The position numbers and the translations under genes were made by a program. This document shows, in pieces, positions 6,167 through 12,402 of a stretch of DNA of 12,751 nucleotides. Source of the DNA: Pseudomonadota bacterium (GTDB taxonomy: Bacteria > Pseudomonadota > Alphaproteobacteria > Rhizobiales > Beijerinckiaceae); assembly GCA_021780015.1 (NCBI GenBank), contig JAJXZN010000190.1, forward strand, positions 1 through 12,751. Reading direction: 5' to 3'. The notes beneath the pieces are model-generated. The model saw only the letters and a list, made by a program, of their open reading frames with translations, was not told where the DNA came from and made no database searches. How positions within the stretch are numbered: the first letter of the stretch is position 1; every line of letters starts with the position of its first letter.

Positions 6167-7099
6167 ATGATTTCGACCCTTTCGGTCGTCCTGCCGATCT
6201 TTGCGGTGATTTTCGCCGGTTGGCTGGTACGGCGCCTCGACCTCCTGGGGCCATCCGCCACCGGCGAGATCAACCGCTATGTCGTCTATCTGGCCTTGCC
6301 GGCGCTGCTCTTCGACGTCATCGCGCATGCCAGCGGCGGCGAAATCTGGCAGCCGGGCTTCATCGCCGCCTTCGGGCTCGCCGCCTTTGTCTGTTTCGCG
6401 CTGACGGTCGCCGTGCGCCTGCGTCAGCAAAGCCCGCTCGCCGATGCCGCCGTCGACGGGCTGAACGGCGCCTATGCCAATACCGGCTATATGGGCTTTC
6501 CGCTGGCTCTCGCGGCCTTCGGCAAGGCAGCGCTGGCACCGGTGCTCATCGCCACAATCCTCACCGTCTGTCTCATTTTCGCTGTGGCGATCGTCCTGAT
6601 CGAAATCGGCCTGCAAAAGGAAAAAGACCGCCTGACGCTCGTATTGCGCGTCGCCGCCGCATTGGCGCGCAACCCGCTTCTTGTTGTCCCTGCCCTTGCC
6701 GCCATGCTGCGCCTTGCCGGCTTCAGCCTGCCGCTGCCGGTCGATTCGTTCGTGAAATTGCTCGGCCAATCGGCGCCGCCCTGTGCCCTCGTCGCCCTGG
6801 GGCTGTTTTTGGCCGAAAGCCGCACGCCGGGCGAGAGCCGCGTCACGATGACCGCCGTGCTCGTCGGCATCAAGCTCCTGCTCCAGCCTTTGCTGACGTG
6901 GATGCTGGCGGTTTTCGTCTTCCATTTGCCGGCGTTCCAGGCGCAGGTCGCGACCCTCATCGCAGCGCTGCCGACCGGCACGGGCTCGTTCATGCTGGCG
7001 GAATTTTACAAGCGCGAAGCCGCGACGACCTCGCGCGTCATCCTCGTCTCGACCCTGCTGTCGATTGCGACATTGTCGCTCTATTTGGCGCGGCACTGA
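6167..7099 (+). CDS. AEC-family permease (auxin efflux carrier / MdcF-like transporter)
   Basis: 310 residues with about ten hydrophobic segments in two halves, the standard size for PF03547 carriers. Recognisable features: the first helix VVLPIFAVIFAGWLVRR, the NRYVVYLALPALLFDV segment with conserved prolines, NGAYANTGYMGFPLALAAFG (the half-repeat with the NxGYMG(F/L)P motif), SAPPCALVALGLFLAES, and PTGTGSFMLAEFY near the end, matching the family's P-(T/S)-x-x-x-x-F-x-L-A motif. Bacterial members carry malonate, malate or other small organic anions; the substrate cannot be told here. Start ATG 6167 has AAGGTAA upstream at slightly long spacing. No operon partner: the phosphatase gene diverges and the ClC gene converges 27 bases downstream. 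Confidence 0.87.
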   Translation: MISTLSVVLPIFAVIFAGWLVRRLDLLGPSATGEINRYVVYLALPALLFDVIAHASGGEIWQPGFIAAFGLAAFVCFALTVAVRLRQQSPLADAAVDGLNGAYANTGYMGFPLALAAFGKAALAPVLIATILTVCLIFAVAIVLIEIGLQKEKDRLTLVLRVAAALARNPLLVVPALAAMLRLAGFSLPLPVDSFVKLLGQSAPPCALVALGLFLAESRTPGESRVTMTAVLVGIKLLLQPLLTWMLAVFVFHLPAFQAQVATLIAALPTGTGSFMLAEFYKREAATTSRVILVSTLLSIATLSLYLARH

Positions 7100-7107
7100 C
7101 GGTCGGC

Positions 7108-7123
7108 ATCGAATCCCTTCGAT
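7108..7123. terminator. Small hairpin between converging genes
   Basis: ATCGAA-TCCC-TTCGAT forms a 6-bp stem with a four-base loop in the 27-base gap between the AEC and ClC stop codons. It could serve both strands, but it lacks a T-run on either side and the stem is short, so it is only a possible terminator. Confidence 0.28.
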
Positions 7124-7126
7124 CCG

Positions 7127-8938
7127 CTAGTTCTCGCCGAGCCATTCCTCGCCGGCGAGGTCGCGCCGCACGCGTTCGAGTTCTTCCGTATAGCGGCGCA
7201 GCACATGCGCTTCGGTCAGCAGGCCGATCGGCCTGCGGCTCGCATCGACCACGGCCAGCGCCTCGCTCTGCGTGCGGTCGAAAATGTCCGCCGCCTCCTT
7301 GATGTTCAAGTCGGGCCGCAGCACCGTCTCCGGTTCGCGCAGAAGGCCCGCAAGCTCGGGCGGGCGCGACTCGGCCGCGGCGAGATGCGCATCGATCACC
7401 GAGATCAGGCCAAGATAGCGCCCGCCGGCATCGACGGCGGCGACCCAATTCGTTGCGCCCAGCGGAAACTGGTTTTTGAAATCGCCGAGGCTCTGGTCCG
7501 CGGATGTGAGCTGGAGATCGCTGCGCATCATGCGCGCGACCGTCAGGGCGCGCATCCAGCCGACATCCTGGGCGCTGCGGATCGATTCGCCGCGCAAATG
7601 CAGCCGCCACGTGGCGAAGGAATAGCCAAACGCGCGGCGCACGATGACCGAGACCAATGTCGCGGCCATCAGGATCACCAGCGACAGCGGAAAATCGCCC
7701 GTCGTCTCGAGCGCGAGGAAAGACATGGTCAGCGGCGCGCCGACGATCGCGACGGCCAGCGCGGCCATGCCGACGACAGTATAGGCCGCAGCATCCGGAA
7801 CCGCGCCCGGCACGACGAGCGGCAGCATGGCGCTGGCGATCTTGCCCATCAGGCCGCCGATATAGAGCGACGCGAAGAACAGGCCGCCGCGAAAGCCGGA
7901 GCCGATCGAAATCGCGGAGGCGAGCGATTTCAGCGTGACGATGACGAGCAGCAGCGTCAACCCGGGCCCGGCGTTTTGAAAGAGCGTGCGCAAGGCGCCG
8001 TGGCCGGAGGCGAGAACATGCGGCGTGACCAGCGCCAGAGAGCCGACGAAAAGGCCGCCGGTGATCGGCTGCAGGGCGGCTGGCAAATGGCTGCGCTTGA
8101 ACAGGCTTTCGACGAAGGTCACGCCGCGCATCACGCCGATGCCGACCGCGGCACAGGCTAAAGCAAGGAAGACGAAGGCAACGAAATCGACCGGCGAGAT
8201 CTGTGCGGTCGGGACGAAATGGCCGACGAAATTGGCATCGATCCCCAGCGCCCGCGAGGCAAGGACGGCGCTGATCGACGCGGCGATGACCGGCGCCAGG
8301 CCGAACGACGTATAGGTGCCGATGATGAGTTCGAATCCATAGAAGGCGCCCGTCAACGGCGCCTGGAAAGCGGCGGCAATGGCGCCGGCGGCGCCGCAGC
8401 CGACGAGCGTGCGCATGTCGCTGCGGCGCATCCGGAACAGTGTCCCCAAGACCGAGCCGAAGCCCGCGCCGATCTGCGTATAGCCGGCCTCAAGCCCGAC
8501 GGAAGCGCCGAAACCGGAGGAGACGACGGTCTGCAAGGCGATGAGGATGCTGTCGGTCAGCGACATGCGGCCGCCGTGCAGGGCATTGGCCTCGATCGGA
8601 TCGACCGGCCGGCGCGGCCGCCAGCGCTTGATGAAAAGGCCGGTGATGCCGAGGATCGCGCCGCCGAATGCCGGGATGAAGGCCAGATAGGGCGAACGCA
8701 AGGCCTCGGTGCCGCTGAGGCGCGCGTTGCCGGCCATGCCGAAACAAATCTGATGGATCAACTGGACCGCGCCGGAGGTCAGCGCGACGAGGCCCGCGGC
8801 GAGCGCGCCGACCGCGATGGCCAGAATGATGAGCGCCGGCTCGCTTCGCCTGACGAGGCCGCGCCAGCGCGCGACCGGACCGGCGGGGGCGGATTTTTCA
8901 TCTGGTTTTTCAATTGGTGCCGAAGCGGCAAGGTTCAT
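7127..8938 (-). CDS. ClC-family chloride channel/transporter with two C-terminal CBS domains
   Basis: 603 residues. The membrane domain (about 33-440) has the ClC order of helices. SVGLEAGYTQIGAGFGS (146-162) is the variant GREGP motif keeping the gating Glu (Glu150); AAFQAPLTGAFYGFE (189-203) follows; SIGSGFRGGLFFASLYIGG (344-362) is the G(x)FxP-region equivalent; VGAPLTMSFLALETTGDF (399-416) closes the pore domain. Two CBS modules (roughly 466-525 and 533-590) form a cytoplasmic tail that in other ClCs binds adenine nucleotides and tunes activity. Three positions differ from E. coli ClC-ec1: the GSGIP selectivity motif is replaced by RPVDPIE, the pore Tyr445 equivalent is Phe416, and the internal proton-glutamate (Glu203) equivalent is Leu204. 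These were compared from memory of the ClC-ec1 sequence. Whether it is a channel or exchanger, and for which anion, is therefore open. It stands alone and is followed by no obvious operon partner. Confidence 0.88.
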   Translation of the reverse strand: MNLAASAPIEKPDEKSAPAGPVARWRGLVRRSEPALIILAIAVGALAAGLVALTSGAVQLIHQICFGMAGNARLSGTEALRSPYLAFIPAFGGAILGITGLFIKRWRPRRPVDPIEANALHGGRMSLTDSILIALQTVVSSGFGASVGLEAGYTQIGAGFGSVLGTLFRMRRSDMRTLVGCGAAGAIAAAFQAPLTGAFYGFELIIGTYTSFGLAPVIAASISAVLASRALGIDANFVGHFVPTAQISPVDFVAFVFLALACAAVGIGVMRGVTFVESLFKRSHLPAALQPITGGLFVGSLALVTPHVLASGHGALRTLFQNAGPGLTLLLVIVTLKSLASAISIGSGFRGGLFFASLYIGGLMGKIASAMLPLVVPGAVPDAAAYTVVGMAALAVAIVGAPLTMSFLALETTGDFPLSLVILMAATLVSVIVRRAFGYSFATWRLHLRGESIRSAQDVGWMRALTVARMMRSDLQLTSADQSLGDFKNQFPLGATNWVAAVDAGGRYLGLISVIDAHLAAAESRPPELAGLLREPETVLRPDLNIKEAADIFDRTQSEALAVVDASRRPIGLLTEAHVLRRYTEELERVRRDLAGEEWLGEN

Positions 8939-9088
8939 CGCCGGCCTCGCCGGAGCGGGATGCGAAGGGGTTTTTCAGCGCAAACAAGCTCGCGCGGACC
9001 GCGACCTTATCTGCCGATCCCGCTCTAACGGTATTGGACTCGATTGGCCATATGGCGCAGCCGCCGGGTCAAGACAACCGCGGCTTGA

Positions 9089-9553
9089 TCAGGCCGCTTC
9101 GCTCGTCGCTGGCGGCAGGACGTGTTCGAGCGCGATCCAGCTGATCATTCGCCCGTCGATCGCCAGCACGCCGCGGGTGAACAATTTCGCCATCTCCGAG
9201 GCGACATCGGGCGTCGGCTGAATGTCCGTATCGGCGACAGTGAGGATGTCGAGCACGGCATCGACAAGGAGGCCGACGACCTGGCGATCGACCTGCACCA
9301 CCATGATAACGTGGCGCACCGTCGGATCGGTGGCCGGAAAGCCGAGCCGCGCCGCGAGATCGACGATCGGCAGCACGGCCCCGCGCAGGTTGATGACGCC
9401 GCGGACGAAGCTTGGCGCCCGCGGCAGTGCCGTCGCCGGCGTAAACCCGCGAATTTCGCGGACCGACATGATGTCCACGCAGAATTCCTGCGCGCCGATG
9501 CGGAAAGCGATCAGTTCGCGCCTTTGGGTTTTGTCAGCCTGCGTCTCGTCCAT
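9089..9553 (-). CDS. cheW: CheW-like chemotaxis coupling protein
   Basis: 154 residues, one CheW domain covering nearly all of the protein. Motifs: LIAFRIGAQEFCVDIMSVREI (14-34), the signature SFVRGVINLRGAVLPIVDLAARLG (48-71), VIMVVQVDRQVVGLLVDAVLDIL (82-104), and the closing FTRGVLAIDGRMISWIALEHVL. CheW bridges chemoreceptors and the CheA kinase at the inner face of the membrane. ATG 9553 is chosen; the frame continues upstream but without CheW similarity, and the domain normally starts about ten residues before the first strand. No other chemotaxis gene is visible nearby, so it is a stand-alone copy that may serve a receptor array encoded elsewhere. Confidence 0.88.
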   Translation of the reverse strand: MDETQADKTQRRELIAFRIGAQEFCVDIMSVREIRGFTPATALPRAPSFVRGVINLRGAVLPIVDLAARLGFPATDPTVRHVIMVVQVDRQVVGLLVDAVLDILTVADTDIQPTPDVASEMAKLFTRGVLAIDGRMISWIALEHVLPPATSEAA

Positions 9554-9755
9554 GAAATCACCGTTCGGGAATCCGCCGCCGCTCCCCCGCGCGGCGTCTG
9601 CATCGCTTTGAAAACTATGCCGGAAAGAAGTGAACAAAATCGTAGCGCTTGGTGCCCGCCGCGGGGCCCGGCCGAGGTCCAGATTAGGCTGGCGCCGCAA
9701 TGCCTTTTGGCGCAAAGTCGATGCCTTGTTTCAGTCTGTTTATTCTGGGCTTTCC
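9554..9755. promoter_or_regulatory. Divergent promoter region, cheW / phnN
   Basis: 202 bases between divergent starts. The lower-GC patches around 9605-9645 and 9715-9750 are plausible promoter areas for the two directions. I see no clear PhoB half-site pair. A GTG at 9630 would extend PhnN by 42 residues, but that extension is Arg-rich and unlike the family, so the stretch is treated as non-coding. Confidence 0.4.
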
Positions 9756-10340
9756 GTGTCCGCAACGGTCGGCATTTTCGTCTGTGTGGTGGGTCCGAGC
9801 GGCGCCGGCAAGGACACTTTGCTGCGGCAGGCAAAAGCAAAACTCGCCGGCGAACCCGGCTTCAGCTTTCCCCGCCGCTATGTCACGCGACCGCCGTCGG
9901 CGCATGAGGATCACCGCGCCATCAGCGAAGCGGATTATGCGGCAGGCCTCAGCGCTGGCCTTTTCGCCTTGGCCTGGCGCGCGCACGGCCTTGGCTATGC
10001 CATCGGTCAGGAGGTTCGGCCGGCGCTGGCCGCCGGGCATATCGTCGCCTGCAACGTGTCGCGCGAAGCCATCGTCGCAGCGAAGGCCCATTTTCCGCGC
10101 ACCGCCACGATTCTCGTCACTGCTCCCGCAGAGGTTCTCGCCGCGCGACTCAGCGCACGCGGGCGCGACACCTCAATCGACATCGACGAACGGCTCGCCC
10201 GCAACCAGGCGTTTGCGGACGCCTTCGCCGCCGATTTCGTCATCGATAATTCCGGCCCTGCTGCGGCCGCTGCAGAAAACCTTATCGGCCTGCTCGGCGC
10301 GCTTGCCGCAACGGCGCGGTCGATAATTTCCGAAGCTTAG
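9756..10340 (+). CDS. phnN: Ribose 1,5-bisphosphate phosphokinase PhnN
   Basis: 194 residues of the guanylate-kinase-like P-loop fold. Walker A GPSGAGKDTLL lies at 13-23. FSFPRRYVTRPPSAHEDHRAISEADY carries the substrate-binding RxxTRP and EDH elements, followed by GLFALAWRAHGLGYAIG. ILVTAPAEVLAARLSARGRD and IDERLARN match the lid and C-terminal parts. The enzyme phosphorylates ribose 1,5-bisphosphate to PRPP, the last step of the carbon-phosphorus lyase pathway for phosphonates. GTG 9756 gives the family's normal length, although its Shine-Dalgarno is weak (CTGGG). No other phn gene is in the window, so it is a detached member. Its presence near the plcP-agt-phosphatase group fits a phosphorus-acquisition theme, but a role only in PRPP supply cannot be excluded. 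Confidence 0.87.
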   Translation: MSATVGIFVCVVGPSGAGKDTLLRQAKAKLAGEPGFSFPRRYVTRPPSAHEDHRAISEADYAAGLSAGLFALAWRAHGLGYAIGQEVRPALAAGHIVACNVSREAIVAAKAHFPRTATILVTAPAEVLAARLSARGRDTSIDIDERLARNQAFADAFAADFVIDNSGPAAAAAENLIGLLGALAATARSIISEA

Positions 10341-10400
10341 CGGCCGATCATCGGACCGAAGGCCCGGCAGCAGCCGGCGCCCGCGGCCAATTCACGACCA

Positions 10401-10446
10401 AGTCTTATATTTACATATAAATTCTATCGAAATAATGTATTATTCT
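10401..10446 (+). promoter_or_regulatory. AT-rich promoter/operator with two palindromes
   Basis: A strongly AT-rich island in otherwise GC-rich DNA, just before the PF03601 transporter gene. It contains TTATAT-TTAC-ATATAA (10405-10420) and AATAAT-GT-ATTATT (10431-10444), both perfect inverted repeats, with centres 25 bases apart. Sequences resembling a -10 box are present in it. Paired AT-rich palindromes over a promoter suggest a dimeric repressor or activator (ArsR or LysR types bind such sites). No regulator gene is in the window, so the factor is unknown. Confidence 0.5.
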
Positions 10447-10472
10447 GACAGCAGGGGAGCTTGGGTTTCATC

Positions 10473-11942
10473 ATGACTGACACGACAGCCTCGCAGGTTG
10501 AGAGCGCGGCGGTGCATCTCAACGAAGATTGGGTCGCCGCCATCCTTGGAATCATTGTTTTCGTTCTGGCTTTGCTCGGATTGGGCGGCGTCGATCTGCT
10601 CGGCTGGGCGGTGAAGTCCAGACTTTGGACCGATCCGGCGCAATCGCTGGCGCCTTTCGGCAAGAGCTATGCCTGGCTCGGCGGCCTGGCGTCGCTCGCC
10701 TTGACCTATCTGGCGCTGCTTGCGGTCCTCAGTGCAGCGGCATCCGCCATCAGGGCGAATGTCGGCCGTTTCGCGGTGACGTTCTCAGCCGTCTTCTGGC
10801 TCGCCTATCTCGCCTGGGACATTGGCGGCTACGCGCATTTCGCCGCCGAGACGCCGGCCGAGCTCGCCAAATATGGAGTGACCTGGTCGCTGCACCTGAC
10901 GGCCGAAGGTGGCTATATCGTCGCGCTCATCGTCGGGCTGCTGATCGCCAACTTCTTTCCGGGCGTCGCGGCCTGGCTCGACGAGGCGATTCGGCCGGAT
11001 CTTTATGTCAAGATCGCCATCGTCCTGCTCGGCGGCGCCATCGGCATCACCGTCGCGGGCAAGCTCAATCTTGCCTCCGCCGTCTTCGTGCGATCGCTTG
11101 CCGCCATCGTCGAAGCCTATCTCATCTATTGGCCGGTCGTTTATTTCATCGCCCGCAGATATTTCGGCTTTTCGCGCGAGGCGGCGGCGCCGCTCGCCTC
11201 GGGCATCTCGATTTGCGGGGTCGCTGCAGCGATCGCTACGGGGGGCGCCATCCGGGCGCGCTCGCAAGTCGCGGTGCTCGTCGCGTCGCTGGTCGTCGTC
11301 TTTGCGGTGATCGAGCTGTTCCTGTTGCCGTTCCTCGCCAGCACCTTCCTGGCGCACGAGCCGCTTGTCGCGGCGAGTTGGATCGGCCTGGCAGTGAAAA
11401 CCGACGGTGCCGCCGTTGCCGCCGGCGGCATCACCGAGGCCCTGATCGACGCCAAGAATGTCGCCGCCGGCGTCCATTATCAGCCGGGTTGGATTCTTGG
11501 CACGACGACGACGATCAAGGTCTTCATCGACGTCTTCATCGGCGTTTGGGCCTTCGTCCTCGCCCATGTTTGGACAAGCTACATCAATCCCAACGCCCCG
11601 GCCGGCAAAGCCAAGGCCAGCGAAATCTGGGAGCGGTTTCCGAAGTTCATTCTGGGCTTCGTGCTGACCTTCGCGCTCGGCCTCGCCGCGGCCCTTATCT
11701 TGAAGGGCCAGGCGCCGGCGCTGAAAGCCGTCGCCGACGAGACGACGATCTTCCGTGTCGTCTTTTTCGTCCTGACCTTCTTCTCGATCGGCGTCCTGTC
11801 CAATTTCCGCCGCCTTTGGGCGGACGGCCTCGGCAAGCTCGCCGCCGTTTATGTCGTCAGCCTGTTCGGCTTCGTCATCTGGGTCGGCCTCTTCATCTCT
11901 TGGCTTTTCTTCCATGGCGTGAAGCCGCCGCTCGCCGGCTGA
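10473..11942 (+). CDS. Enlarged YeiH-like putative sulfate exporter family membrane protein (PF03601)
   Basis: 489 residues, clearly longer than the about 350 of E. coli YeiH, with about 12 hydrophobic segments. An extra N-terminal pair of membrane segments (about 20-43 and 62-90) precedes the conserved part. The latter begins GLLIANFFPG and includes KIAIVLLGGAIGITVAGKLN, ASGISICGVAAAIATGGAI (the family's SICG signature) and KTDGAAVAAGGITEALIDAK. FFSIGVLSNFRRLWADGLG near the C-terminus resembles the family's last re-entrant motif. The name sulfate exporter is a database label; no substrate is proven for most members. ATG 10473 is preferred over a TTG at 10461, which would have the GGGGAG Shine-Dalgarno only one base away. 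It is transcribed from an AT-rich palindromic promoter and is followed after 28 bases by a 49-codon membrane protein gene, so the two probably form one operon. Confidence 0.82.
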   Translation: MTDTTASQVESAAVHLNEDWVAAILGIIVFVLALLGLGGVDLLGWAVKSRLWTDPAQSLAPFGKSYAWLGGLASLALTYLALLAVLSAAASAIRANVGRFAVTFSAVFWLAYLAWDIGGYAHFAAETPAELAKYGVTWSLHLTAEGGYIVALIVGLLIANFFPGVAAWLDEAIRPDLYVKIAIVLLGGAIGITVAGKLNLASAVFVRSLAAIVEAYLIYWPVVYFIARRYFGFSREAAAPLASGISICGVAAAIATGGAIRARSQVAVLVASLVVVFAVIELFLLPFLASTFLAHEPLVAASWIGLAVKTDGAAVAAGGITEALIDAKNVAAGVHYQPGWILGTTTTIKVFIDVFIGVWAFVLAHVWTSYINPNAPAGKAKASEIWERFPKFILGFVLTFALGLAAALILKGQAPALKAVADETTIFRVVFFVLTFFSIGVLSNFRRLWADGLGKLAAVYVVSLFGFVIWVGLFISWLFFHGVKPPLAG

Positions 11943-11970
11943 TCCCGGCCGCAACGTTCAGGAGAGCAAA

Positions 11971-12120
11971 ATGGCACAGATCGATCTCAAGGCCGAAGTG
12001 CAAGGCGCAGAAGCCGAGCCGCTTCTGCCGATCGAAAAGAAACTGATCGGAATAAGCCTCGGACTTGGTATAGCCCTATTGGCAATTCTGATCGTCGTTA
12101 ACGCGCTCGGCCTTTTATAG
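11971..12120 (+). CDS. 49-residue single-pass membrane protein, possible small partner of the PF03601 transporter
   Basis: A short gene with a clear ribosome-binding site, CAGGAGAGC, six bases before ATG 11971, and a stop at 12118-12120. The product has a soluble N-terminus rich in acidic and basic residues (MAQIDLKAEVQGAEAEPLLP, then IEKK). Then comes one uninterrupted hydrophobic helix (LIGISLGLGIALLAILIVV) and a short NALGLL end. Topology with the charged N-terminus in the cytoplasm is likely. It starts 28 bases after the transporter stop with nothing between them, and a strong hairpin follows 24 bases after its stop. This pattern matches small accessory subunits that stabilise or regulate a transporter (compare KdpF or CydX). 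I do not recognise the family; the function is inferred from context only. Confidence 0.75.
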   Translation: MAQIDLKAEVQGAEAEPLLPIEKKLIGISLGLGIALLAILIVVNALGLL

Positions 12121-12144
12121 CCGGCCTCACAACAACGCAGCCTC

Positions 12145-12184
12145 GTGCGGCCGGAACGCGCCATCCGAACATTTCCGGCCGCAC
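12145..12184 (+). terminator. 12-bp hairpin after the transporter/small-protein pair
   Basis: GTGCGGCCGGAA (12145-12156) and TTCCGGCCGCAC (12173-12184) are perfect inverted complements around a 16-base loop. It sits 24 bases behind the small gene and would end the operon or protect its 3' end. There is no T-run after it, so it is not a classical intrinsic terminator. Confidence 0.45.
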
Positions 12185-12283
12185 TGTCATCGCCACGACA
12201 CGCAGGCATAAAAATCGTCGTTCCGCGGCCTTCGTCGCCGCGTCGTGCCGATTGCGAAAACCGGCGGTGCGACGGCGCAAAAT

Positions 12284-12312
12284 CAAGCAAATTCACAAGC
12301 AAATTCATTTGC
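12284..12312 (+). repeat. Tandem 12-bp repeat merging into a palindrome
   Basis: CAAGCAAATTCA occurs twice back to back (12284-12295 and 12296-12307) without a mismatch. The second copy overlaps the palindrome GCAAAT-TC-ATTTGC (12299-12312). The patch is AT-rich and lies 90 to 120 bases before the acetyltransferase start. It could be a protein-binding site or a chance duplication. Confidence 0.6.
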
Positions 12313-12402
12313 ATTTTCCCGTCCACAGATCGGCACCCGCTGCAGGCCAGTGCCAAGAAGAAGTTCTTGCAGGCGGAGGCGAAGCGGGCCTAACATTGCT
12401 TT

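Noticed and set aside
9630..9755. GTG 9630 as the start of PhnN.
   Set aside because: It adds a 42-residue Arg/Trp-rich stretch not found in the family; the P-loop normally begins within the first 15-20 residues, as with GTG 9756.
10461..10472. TTG 10461 as the start of the PF03601 transporter.
   Set aside because: The Shine-Dalgarno GGGGAG would be one base away, too close for initiation; ATG 10473 is usable though at slightly long spacing.
12184..12201. CTGTCAT-CGCC-ACGACAC as a further Pho box.
   Set aside because: The first half is perfect but the second is poor. It overlaps the hairpin after the small gene and lies about 200 bases before the acetyltransferase start. It also shows that half-sites arise by chance here, which is why the weaker Pho boxes were given low confidence.
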